Assembly (NCBI GenBank): GCA_025964405.1
Contig: JAOPYW010000168.1
Coordinates: forward strand, 1-7,624
Length of the DNA stretch: 7,624 nucleotides
Direction: 5' to 3'
From: Thermoleophilia bacterium
Lineage (GTDB): Bacteria; Actinomycetota; Thermoleophilia; Gaiellales; SKUG01
Shown here: one piece after another, positions 1-5,048 of the stretch
Layout of the letters: every line of letters begins with the position of its first letter
Position numbering within the stretch: position 1 is the stretch's first letter
The notes under the pieces: model-generated
Database searches by the model: none
Told to the model about the DNA's origin: nothing
The model's input: the letters and a program-made list of their open reading frames with translations, nothing else
Translations under genes and position numbers: made by a program

Positions 1-41
1 TGCGGCCTCCTACCCCACCACGCCCCGGACGCACACCACCG

Positions 42-62
42 CCCCGCCCGGACGCCCCGCCC
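42..62 (-). other. G-quadruplex-type motif upstream of the RlmN-type gene
   Basis: The plus strand has four C-runs of 3-4 bases at 42-45, 47-49, 55-58 and 60-62. The minus strand therefore carries four G-runs with loops of 1, 5 and 1 bases, which satisfies the usual G3+N1-7 quadruplex rule. The motif ends five bases before the TACACT -10 box and covers the place where a -35 element would be. The whole of 1-65 is very C-rich and poor in T. Such motifs arise by chance in GC-rich DNA, so function is inference. Confidence 0.45.
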
Positions 63-66
63 GACG

Positions 67-72
67 TACACT
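67..72 (+). promoter_or_regulatory. -10 box (TACACT) for a leaderless RlmN-type transcript
   Basis: TACACT matches the actinobacterial TANNNT -10 consensus. It ends eight bases before the ATG at 81, so transcription would start at or within about two bases of that ATG. This is the spacing of leaderless mRNAs, common in actinobacteria, and there is no Shine-Dalgarno sequence before the ATG. No recognisable -35 is present (the 44-49 region reads CCGCCC). The surrounding 15-mer at 62-76 recurs with one mismatch at 1422-1436. Confidence 0.5.
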
Positions 73-80
73 TGAGCGCG

Positions 81-1067
81 ATGGCCCCGCCCGCCCCACA
101 GCTCCCCACCGTCGACGAGCGCCTCGAGTCGGCCGACGACGGCACGATCAAGCTGCGCATGCGTACGCACGACGGGCATCCGATCGAGGCCGTGCTCATG
201 GTCTTCGCGCGCGGCGGCGGCGGGCCCGACGACACCCGCACCCTGCCGCCCCGCTACACCGCCTGCCTGAGCTCGCAGTCGGGGTGCGCCCTGGCCTGCA
301 CGTTCTGCGCGACCGGCGCGATGCGCCTGCGCCGCAGCCTCACGAGCGCCGAGATCGTCGCGCAGCTCACCGAGCTCGCGACGCTCTGCCCGACCCGCAT
401 CGACAACGTCGTGATGATGGGCATGGGCGAGCCGTTCCACAACTACGACGCGGTGCTGGAAGCCCTGCGCGAACTCGCCGACCCGCGCGGGTTCGCGATC
501 GCGGCACGGCGCATGACGATCTCGACGGTCGGCTGGGTGCCGGGCATCGAGCGTTTCGCCCGCGACGACTTCCCGGCCCGCCTCGCGCTCAGCCTGCACG
601 CGCCGAGCGATGGCGTGCGCGCGCAGCTGATGCCCGTCAACAGGCGGTTCCCGATCGACCGGCTCATGGCAGCGTGCGCCGACTACTGCGACACCACCGG
701 CCGATCGATCTTCATCGAATACCTGCTGCTCGACGGCGTGAACGATTCGCGCGCGCACGCGCACGAGTTGGTGGAGCTGCTGGCGCAGCACGACGGCGAA
801 CGCGCCCGGTTCCACGTCAACCTGATCGCCTACAACCCGGCGGGCACGCCCTACGTGGGTTCGAGCGTGGCCACCGTGCACGCCTTTCGCGACACGCTCC
901 GCGAGCACGGGCTCGAGACGTCGTATCGCGTCAGTCGCGGGCGCGACGTCGCCGCGGCCTGCGGACAGCTCGCGAGCCAGGACGTGTCACGCGACCTCGC
1001 GCACCGGCGCGGCGAGCGCGTCGGTCGCCTCGAAGAACGCGCGCAGCGACCCGTGGATCGTGACTGA
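81..1067 (+). CDS. rlmN: RlmN-family radical-SAM RNA methyltransferase, short N-terminus
   Basis: This is a radical-SAM enzyme of the RlmN/Cfr family; RlmN methylates C2 of A2503 in 23S rRNA and A37 of some tRNAs. In the 328-residue product the [4Fe-4S] motif CX3CX2C is at C69, C73 and C76. The two mechanistic cysteines are also present: C62 in CLSSQSGC (E. coli C118) and C294 in ACGQL (E. coli C355). The SAM-site motif GMGEP is at 114-118, and SLHA and YNP motifs follow. The DGT box lies at about residue 20, whereas typical RlmN has roughly 80-100 residues before it, so the N-terminal RNA-binding domain is absent. The frame stays open to the left edge, but the upstream residues are only Pro/Arg-rich. 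ATG 81 was chosen for the leaderless -10 box; TTG at 72 is the alternative. The last 27 codons overlap the opposite gene. RlmN/Cfr family membership is near certain; rRNA as the substrate is less so. Confidence 0.85.
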   Translation: MAPPAPQLPTVDERLESADDGTIKLRMRTHDGHPIEAVLMVFARGGGGPDDTRTLPPRYTACLSSQSGCALACTFCATGAMRLRRSLTSAEIVAQLTELATLCPTRIDNVVMMGMGEPFHNYDAVLEALRELADPRGFAIAARRMTISTVGWVPGIERFARDDFPARLALSLHAPSDGVRAQLMPVNRRFPIDRLMAACADYCDTTGRSIFIEYLLLDGVNDSRAHAHELVELLAQHDGERARFHVNLIAYNPAGTPYVGSSVATVHAFRDTLREHGLETSYRVSRGRDVAAACGQLASQDVSRDLAHRRGERVGRLEERAQRPVDRD

Positions 1068-1316
1068 CACGAAGCGAGCGCAGCCGTCGTAGTGCACGCG
1101 CACGACGCCGCCGGGCTCCCCGGGGCGCAGGCCACTGCGCGCGGCGACCCGCTCGAGGCCCGCGACGTCGCTCCAACGAAAACCCCAGCCGGTGAGCCCG
1201 AGGCACATCTGACGCCCGTCGTAGGTCGTGATCGGGACGAACTCGATCCCCTCGTGCGTCACGCGCAGTTCGCCGTGGAACTGGCCGGCGGTGGCGGGGT
1301 AGCGGGTCTCGGGCAT
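987..1316 (-). CDS. Small GRAM/bacterial PH-like domain protein (hypothetical)
   Basis: A 109-residue soluble protein with no signal peptide or membrane helix. The order of segments resembles a GRAM or bacterial PH-like fold. A strand-turn-strand GELRVTHEGIEFVP (15-28) is followed by a WSDVAGLERV segment (48-57), then VRVHYDGCARFVSVTI (72-87), and a closing amphipathic helix GSLRAFFEATDAL (89-101). Such domains bind lipids or proteins, but nothing here names the ligand. The ATG at 1316 is preceded by a strong SD, GGGAGG at 1327-1322, which decides this start over longer in-frame options. The gene runs tail to tail into the RlmN-type gene and overlaps it by 81 bp. The fold is recognised from pattern only, and no gene name is justified. 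Confidence 0.75.
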   Translation of the reverse strand: MPETRYPATAGQFHGELRVTHEGIEFVPITTYDGRQMCLGLTGWGFRWSDVAGLERVAARSGLRPGEPGGVVRVHYDGCARFVSVTIHGSLRAFFEATDALAAPVREVA

Positions 1317-1321
1317 GGGGG

Positions 1322-1371
1322 CCTCCCTGTGGCTGGGCGACCGCTGGCTGGGCGAGCCAGTGGCTGGGAGG
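1322..1371 (-). promoter_or_regulatory. SD and possible RBS-masking fold in the leader of the PH-like gene
   Basis: On the minus strand the SD GGGAGG (1327-1322) is complementary to CCTCCC (1371-1366) further upstream in the same leader. Between them lies a second hairpin, CTGGCT (1360-1355) pairing with AGCCAG (1349-1344) around a five-base loop. Together these could fold into a structure that hides the SD. Pairing is read by eye; no folding energy was calculated. Confidence 0.4.
1331..1371. repeat. Short tandem repeat, GGCTGGGCGA-type, three copies
   Basis: GGCTGGGCGA occurs at 1331-1340 and 1346-1355, and a diverged copy GGCTGGGAGG at 1362-1371, with periods of 15 and 16 bp. The repeat lies in the 5' leader of the minus-strand PH-like gene and creates the hairpins described for that leader. 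It could be a site cluster for a regulator or a by-product of local duplication. Confidence 0.6.
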
Positions 1372-1414
1372 GATGTATGGACCCGACTCTCAAAAAGTAT
1401 GCGTGAGCAGGGAA

Positions 1415-1441
1415 AAACCCTCGACGTACGCTTGAGGGTTT
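1415..1441. promoter_or_regulatory. Inverted repeat AAACCCTC/GAGGGTTT: operator or minus-strand terminator
   Basis: Perfect 8-bp arms at 1415-1422 and 1434-1441 flank an 11-base centre containing the palindrome CGTACG (1425-1430). Read on the minus strand, the stem is followed by five T residues in total (GAGGGTTTTTC), the form of a short intrinsic terminator. That could stop antisense transcripts coming from the kinase gene before they reach the PH-like gene. Read on the plus strand, the centre contains TACGCT (1427-1432), a possible -10 box for the kinase gene. The two explanations cannot be separated from sequence alone. Confidence 0.4.
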
Positions 1442-1521
1442 CGCGGTTCGGCGCTCGTGGGTGCAGACAGATGGCCATCGCGACACCGACGGATGACCGA
1501 CACTTTGGACCGGTTTCGCGT

Positions 1522-1550
1522 GTGACGAGCGGCCCGACGGGAACTAGGAT
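1522..1550 (+). promoter_or_regulatory. Promoter of the soluble kinase-receiver operon
   Basis: GTGACG at 1522-1527 matches the -35 consensus TTGACA at four of six positions. A 17-bp spacer separates it from TAGGAT at 1545-1550, a TANNNT -10 box. Transcription would start near 1557, giving a leader of about 29 bases that contains the GAGG SD at 1577-1580, five bases before the ATG at 1586. Confidence 0.5.
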
Positions 1551-1585
1551 GGGCACCTGTTCCCCGCCTGCCGAACGAGGACCAT

Positions 1586-2329
1586 ATGACAGCACCGACC
1601 GACCCGACAGACCAGACGGACCAGTTCGACCAGACCGCTCCCGATCGGTTGATCGAGGAGCTCCGCGCCACCGTGCAGATGAAGGACCACCTCCTGCAGA
1701 TGGTGTCGCACGAGATGCGCACACCGCTCGTCTCGATCACCAACTTCGCCTCCACCATGCTCCGCGCGTGGGATGTCGTGCCCGACGACGACAAGCGTGA
1801 GTACATGGAGATCATCCTCCAGCAGTCGACCCGCCTGTCGCGGCTGGTCAACGACCTGCTCGCCGTGGCCCGGCTCGAGGCCGGGCGGCTGCGCACGGTC
1901 ACCGAGCGCGTCGAGCTGCGCGAGGTGGCCCAGGAGACGGTGACCGAGATCGCGACCGGTGGCGCCGACATCTCGATCAGCGTTGCCGACGATGCCGCGG
2001 TGACCGCCGATCGCGACCACGTCAAGCAGATCCTCGTGAACTACGTGACCAATGCCCTCAAGTACGGACGCGGCCCGATCGAGATCGCGTCGGAGGCCGA
2101 CGGTGACGACGTGCGACTGTGGGTGGAGGACCACGGCGACGGCGTCAGCGAGGAGTTCCGACCCCACCTGTTCGAGAAGTTCTCGCAGCAGGAGGCGGCG
2201 CACGAGAAGGTCGGCACCGGCCTCGGCCTGTCGATCGTGCAGGGGCTCGCGCTCGCGCAGCACGGCTCCGCCTGGTACGAACACGCCGACGACGGAGCCC
2301 GTTTCGGCGTGACGATTCCGCGTGGCTGA
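1586..2329 (+). CDS. Soluble histidine kinase without a sensor domain
   Basis: A 247-residue kinase made almost only of the catalytic core. After a low-complexity, Asp/Thr/Gln-rich start (residues 4-18) comes a HisKA dimerisation domain with the phospho-acceptor H42 in SHEMRTPL. The HATPase_c domain then shows an N-box (N152, N156), a G1 box D182-H-G-D-G-V, an F-box FEKF (196-199) and a G2 box GTGLGLSI (210-217). All catalytic motifs are intact. No membrane helix, PAS, GAF or HAMP domain is present, so the protein is cytosolic and must obtain its signal from a partner. It overlaps the next gene, a receiver, by 8 bp, which marks them as a translationally coupled pair and the receiver as the likely phosphate acceptor. 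The start is supported by GAGG at 1577-1580. Confidence 0.93.
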   Translation: MTAPTDPTDQTDQFDQTAPDRLIEELRATVQMKDHLLQMVSHEMRTPLVSITNFASTMLRAWDVVPDDDKREYMEIILQQSTRLSRLVNDLLAVARLEAGRLRTVTERVELREVAQETVTEIATGGADISISVADDAAVTADRDHVKQILVNYVTNALKYGRGPIEIASEADGDDVRLWVEDHGDGVSEEFRPHLFEKFSQQEAAHEKVGTGLGLSIVQGLALAQHGSAWYEHADDGARFGVTIPRG

Positions 2330-2711
2330 CGCCGTCGCGACACCCACGATCTCCGTGGTGACCGTCGATGACGCGGTCGCCATGCAGAAGCTGATCAAGC
2401 TCATGCTCGAGCTCGAACCCGACATCTCGGTGATCGCGCAGGCCGGCGACGGTCGCGCTGCGGTCGACCTGGCCGAACGACACCAGCCCGACGTCGTGCT
2501 GCTCGACATCGCGATGCCCGTGATGGACGGCATCGAGGCGCTGCCGCTCATCCGCGACCGCGCACCGGGCACGCGGGTGGTGATGGTCACGGGCTTCGGG
2601 ACCCCCGCGCTGCGTGAGCAGTGCGCTGCGCTCGGCGCGGCCGACTCCATCGACAAGGGCTCGATCGCCGGCACGATCGTCGATGCCGTGCGCCGGGCGG
2701 CGGCCGCGTGA
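2322..2711 (+). CDS. Receiver-only response regulator (CheY-like)
   Basis: A 129-residue single receiver domain with no output domain. The acidic pocket is D16/D17, the phospho-acceptor is D62 in LLDIAMPVMDG, the switch Thr is T90 in VMVTG, and the conserved Lys is K112 in IDKGS. The kinase gene stops at 2329, and this gene starts at GTG 2322 inside it with no SD of its own, so translation is probably coupled to the kinase. It likely takes phosphate from that kinase and acts through protein contact, possibly as a phosphorelay step or on an enzyme elsewhere. It is clearly paralogous to the receiver at 2761-3138, sharing LDI-MPVMDG-xxALPL, the VVM-TG segment and the charged end of helix 4. Confidence 0.92.
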   Translation: MADAVATPTISVVTVDDAVAMQKLIKLMLELEPDISVIAQAGDGRAAVDLAERHQPDVVLLDIAMPVMDGIEALPLIRDRAPGTRVVMVTGFGTPALREQCAALGAADSIDKGSIAGTIVDAVRRAAAA

Positions 2712-2968
2712 CCGATCGCGTCAAGCCGAACGGCCGCGACGGCGACGCCGCGAGCGCCGGTCAGTTGCAGGCGGCGCGGATCAGCTCGGGCAGCTCCGTC
2801 GCCGAAGCACCCTTCTCGATGAAGCCGGTGGCGCCGGCAGCGAGCGCGCGTTCACGCACCTCGCTCGAACCGAGACCGGTCAGCATCACCACGTTCGTAT
2901 CCGGGCTCGCCGCGCGCACGAGCGGGAGGGCGGTCAGGCCGTCCATCACCGGCATCGAGATGTCGAGC
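2501..2968. repeat. Imperfect inverted repeat made by the two receiver genes
   Basis: The phosphorylation-site coding segments of the two opposed receiver genes match in inverted orientation. Positions 2501-2531 and 2938-2968 agree at 29 of 31 bases. Similarity continues more weakly on both sides because the genes are paralogues. The pair suggests an inverted duplication, though codon-level conservation of LDI-MPVMDG explains part of it. Confidence 0.7.
2712..2760. other. Gap between convergent receiver genes
   Basis: A 49-bp GC-rich gap separates the stop codons of the two receivers. It contains only very short GGCG/CGCC pairings and no T-run on either strand. I see no convincing terminator. 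Confidence 0.5.
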
Positions 2969-3138
2969 ACGAGCAGGTCGGGGCGCAGCTGCCCGCACAC
3001 CTCGATCGCCTCCTCGCCGTTCGCCGCCGTACCGACGACCTCGAGGTCGCCCTCGATCGCGAGCAGCAGCTGCAGCAGCCGCACGAAGTCGGGTTGGTCG
3101 TCGCAGAGCACGATACGGTGGGGATCGGTGGGCGTCAC
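2761..3138 (-). CDS. Receiver-only response regulator paired with the PAS protein
   Basis: A 125-residue single receiver domain. It has acidic pocket D13/D14 in LCDDQPDF, phospho-acceptor D59 in VLDISMPVMDG, switch T87 in VMLTG and K109 in IEKGA, all intact. No DNA-binding or enzymatic output follows; the protein ends at the last receiver helix. The GTG at 3138 is chosen over an in-frame ATG at 3189. The GTG forms the classic 4-bp GTGA overlap with the stop of the upstream PAS gene, and the extra 17 residues from the ATG are basic and Pro-rich and not part of the fold. Translation is therefore probably coupled to the PAS protein. No full kinase lies in its own operon, so its phosphate donor is likely the soluble kinase at 1586-2329 or another kinase. 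Confidence 0.92.
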   Translation of the reverse strand: MTPTDPHRIVLCDDQPDFVRLLQLLLAIEGDLEVVGTAANGEEAIEVCGQLRPDLLVLDISMPVMDGLTALPLVRAASPDTNVVMLTGLGSSEVRERALAAGATGFIEKGASATELPELIRAACN

Positions 3139-4193
3139 GCTTCGCCCGCTTCCCTCGCGAGGGCGAGGTCGTGTGACGCTCGGCCCCATTCACCGATGAG
3201 TCGCTTGGCGACCGTGAGGGCGTCGCGCACCGCCGCGGCCGCCTCCTCGGTGCGGCCGAGGCCGAACGCGAGGTCGGCGACGGCGAGCCGCTGCACCACG
3301 GTGTCGTTCATCTCGTAGGCACGGCGACGGTCTGATTCCACCTGGCGATGCCGCTCGTCGCGCAGCTCCTGTTCGAGTGCGAGGTGCTGCGTCATGTCGA
3401 TCGTCGTGACCAGGGCAGCGACCGCATCCTGCTCCCGGGTCGCGATCCGCATGGCGCTGACGTCGATCGTGCGCACCTCCCCGTTGGCGAGGCGGAACCG
3501 GATGCGCTCCGACTGCACGTGCTCCCCGTGGAGCAGCGCCCGGGAGATCGGGAACTCCTCGACCTCGTAGGCCGTGCCATCGGGTCGCCACCCCCGGAAG
3601 ACCGTGTAGTCATCGATGCCGTCGATCCGCGCGACCTCCTCGGCCGGCATGTCGAACGACGCGCGCCACGCCTGGTTGGCGAGCACGATGCGGCCCTCGG
3701 CGTCGCCGATCGCGACGCCCGCGTCAAGCTGTTCGATGACCTCGTGCAGTCGAGCGCGCTCGACCTGCAGCTGCTCCGCGAGGGAGGCCGCCTCGTCGCG
3801 TGCGCGCACGAACTTCGTGACGTCGACCACGTGGGCGATGATGCCGTTGACCGTGCCGTGGTCGTCGCGGGTAGCGATGTATGCGAAGTCGACGAACACC
3901 GTCATCGACGCGCCCGAGCGCTCGAGCACGATCTCCACCTCGCTCCCGACGAACGGCTCGCCGGTGCGGTAGACGCCGTCGAGCAGCGCGACGAACCCCT
4001 GCTCGACGACCTCCGGCAAGGCTTCGGCCACGGTGAGGCCGACCAGCTCACGATCCGCTCCCACGAGCTCGGCGTAGATGGCGTTGTGGGCCTCGAACAC
4101 GTGCGACGGCCCACGGAGCACGGCAACTCCGGCAGGCACCGAGGCGAGGATGCGCTGGATACGGTCACCGCCGGTCGCGAGTGGGGCATGCAT
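3135..4193 (-). CDS. Two-PAS sensor protein with Asn in the H-box and no ATPase domain
   Basis: A 352-residue soluble protein. PAS 1 spans about residues 12-130 (PAGVAVLRG start, VVDVTKFVRARDEA exit). A coiled-coil-like linker covers about 131-152. PAS 2 spans about 153-275 (LDAGVAIGDAEGRIVLANQAW ... TIDMTQHLALEQEL exit). The C-terminal helix carries RRRAYEMNDTVVQRL (289-303), which resembles the HisKA_3 phospho-acceptor helix (E-[LIM]-H-D-x-[VL]-x-Q-x-L) but has N296 where His is expected. The protein ends about 55 residues later with no HATPase_c domain. It therefore cannot autophosphorylate by the usual route and is best read as a sensor or scaffold that feeds a partner. It overlaps the receiver gene by GTGA. 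No clear SD precedes ATG 4193. The ligand cannot be inferred: there is no LOV cysteine motif (NCRFLQ) and no haem-PAS signature that I recognise. Confidence 0.88.
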   Translation of the reverse strand: MHAPLATGGDRIQRILASVPAGVAVLRGPSHVFEAHNAIYAELVGADRELVGLTVAEALPEVVEQGFVALLDGVYRTGEPFVGSEVEIVLERSGASMTVFVDFAYIATRDDHGTVNGIIAHVVDVTKFVRARDEAASLAEQLQVERARLHEVIEQLDAGVAIGDAEGRIVLANQAWRASFDMPAEEVARIDGIDDYTVFRGWRPDGTAYEVEEFPISRALLHGEHVQSERIRFRLANGEVRTIDVSAMRIATREQDAVAALVTTIDMTQHLALEQELRDERHRQVESDRRRAYEMNDTVVQRLAVADLAFGLGRTEEAAAAVRDALTVAKRLIGEWGRASHDLALAREAGEA

Positions 4194-4357
4194 GTGGTGA
4201 GCAGGCGTCTTTCGCTGCGGTTCGCGAGCGCGCGAGCGCCCCGTTCGCTCGCTATGCTATCAATTCCCGCCTGCGGGAAGGATCGTCCCGCCATGGAGCC
4301 GTACGAGCTCGGGCGGGTCGTCGCCGGCGCGGCGCGCGGAGACCCCGATCGACCGCT
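4194..4357. other. Intergenic leader of the PAS gene with a GC-rich hairpin
   Basis: This 164-bp gap on the minus transcription path lies between the SPW-like gene stop and the PAS gene start. It holds a hairpin of GCGAGCG (4232-4238) and CGCTCGC (4246-4252) with a seven-base loop. A short CCCGC/GCGGG pair lies at 4266-4277. A possible minus-strand -10, TAGCAT, is at 4259-4254 and has no good -35. The hairpin lacks a T-run, so a structured leader or operator fits better than a terminator. Confidence 0.35.
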
Positions 4358-4804
4358 CTACTCGTCGGCCGAGGTGTGCTCACCGCGTTCGATGTGGGTC
4401 GAAGTGCCCTCGGCGAGCGACCCCACGACATGCTCGTCGCGCGGGTAGTCATCGGTGGCGAACGTCAGCACGAGCTGCACGACACCGGCCACGACGAACC
4501 ACCAGGTGGGCAGGTCCTCGTGCCGGAATCCGAACAGGAACGGCGCGACGACGCACACGACCGCGATCGTGAAGTCGAGTGCGATGTGGCCGGCCGTCGG
4601 GAGCGCCTTCACGAGCGAGGTCGGCAGGTGGGAGCCGAACGCCATGACGAGGAGCACGATGCCGACGACGAGCGACAGCGTGCGCGCCGCGTCGTGGTCG
4701 TAGTCGAAGACCCAGGGCGCGGCCACGAATGCCGCTCCCGCGACGTATTCGTAGATGCCGTGCAGGTGGAGGGTCCGTGAGTAGCGCGCGCGAGGTCGTG
4801 TCAT
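4358..4804 (-). CDS. SPW-like four-helix membrane protein
   Basis: A 148-residue inner-membrane protein with four predicted helices at about residues 17-34, 41-58, 73-92 and 100-117. They form two similar halves. Each half has a helix ending in a Pro-aromatic turn, APWVFDYD (29-36) and APFLFGFR (87-94), followed by a second helix. This resembles the SPW-repeat family, whose role is unknown. The N-terminus is basic (RPRARYSR) and the C-terminal tail of about 30 residues is acidic and His-containing, probably cytosolic. ATG 4804 is supported by GGAG at 4814-4811, which is part of the palindrome GGAGCGCTCC (4805-4814). It is divergent from the Hsp20 gene and shares its regulatory region, which hints at a stress or envelope role. 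Family assignment is from pattern only. Confidence 0.78.
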   Translation of the reverse strand: MTRPRARYSRTLHLHGIYEYVAGAAFVAAPWVFDYDHDAARTLSLVVGIVLLVMAFGSHLPTSLVKALPTAGHIALDFTIAVVCVVAPFLFGFRHEDLPTWWFVVAGVVQLVLTFATDDYPRDEHVVGSLAEGTSTHIERGEHTSADE

Positions 4805-4882
4805 GGAGCGCTCCTACCCATCGCGCTGCGAACCAGCCGCGCGTGGCTCGACTGACCGTCGCCGGGGGCCCTCCCGCGAGGA

Positions 4883-4923
4883 TCGACTGACATGCACAGG
4901 ATCGTGTTTGACATGTCAGTCGA
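4883..4923. promoter_or_regulatory. 12-bp perfect inverted repeat overlapping the Hsp20 -35 box
   Basis: TCGACTGACATG at 4883-4894 is repeated perfectly inverted at 4912-4923, with a 17-base gap. Equivalent bases of the two arms are spaced close to whole DNA turns, as expected for two dimers or one large dimer on one face of the helix. The right arm covers the last two bases of the TTGACA -35 and the spacer, so a bound protein would block RNA polymerase. A repressor site is the simplest reading; the regulator is unknown. Confidence 0.6.
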
Positions 4924-4935
4924 GATGGGTAAGAT
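4908..4935 (+). promoter_or_regulatory. Strong promoter of the Hsp20 gene
   Basis: A perfect TTGACA -35 lies at 4908-4913, followed after 16 bp by TAAGAT at 4930-4935. Transcription would start near 4942 and leave a leader of about 113 bases before the ATG. It looks like a housekeeping-sigma promoter held down by the overlapping inverted repeat, rather than an alternative-sigma heat-shock promoter. Confidence 0.65.
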
Positions 4936-4997
4936 GCCACCGTCCACACCGAATTGCCCACGATTTCGGGGCGCTCGAGGGGTGGCACATGACATGC

Positions 4998-5012
4998 AGA
5001 GCACCCTGCTCT
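4998..5012 (+). other. Hairpin in the Hsp20 leader
   Basis: AGAGCA (4998-5003) and TGCTCT (5007-5012) pair perfectly around a CCC loop. It starts at the last base of the TGACATGCA repeat and lies about 29 bases before the SD. The leader has no CCTCC that would directly mask the SD, so a simple RNA thermometer is not evident. Confidence 0.35.
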
Positions 5013-5040
5013 CGTGGTTGATGATCCGTTGTTGACTATG

Positions 5041-5048
5041 AAAGGAGG
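5041..5048 (+). promoter_or_regulatory. Near-perfect SD of the Hsp20 gene
   Basis: AAAGGAGG ends six bases before ATG 5055, the strongest ribosome-binding site in the window. It predicts high translation once the gene is transcribed and fixes the start codon. Confidence 0.8.

Noticed and set aside
1377..1406. Nine-codon leader ORF (MDPTLKKYA) with GGGAGGG in front, followed by the 1415-1441 hairpin
   Set aside because: It looks like an attenuator, but its SD is the other half of the palindrome serving the opposite gene. The kinase has its own promoter downstream at 1522-1550, and the codons do not suggest any amino-acid control.
1544..2674. Long minus-strand frame antisense to the soluble kinase and receiver
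   Set aside because: The plus strand encodes intact H, N, G1, F and G2 boxes and a receiver active site. The antisense frame has no supported start.
3348..4448. Long open frame on the plus strand antisense to the PAS gene
   Set aside because: It lies opposite a gene with clear PAS domains and a coupled receiver. Its composition is the Arg/Asp/His-rich pattern typical of antisense frames in GC-rich DNA, and it has no recognisable domain.
4293..4448. Possible 51-residue plus-strand gene starting MEPYELGRVV
   Set aside because: Its second half is antisense to the SPW-like gene, the SD is weak and distant (GGAAGG 11 bases away), and no family is recognisable.
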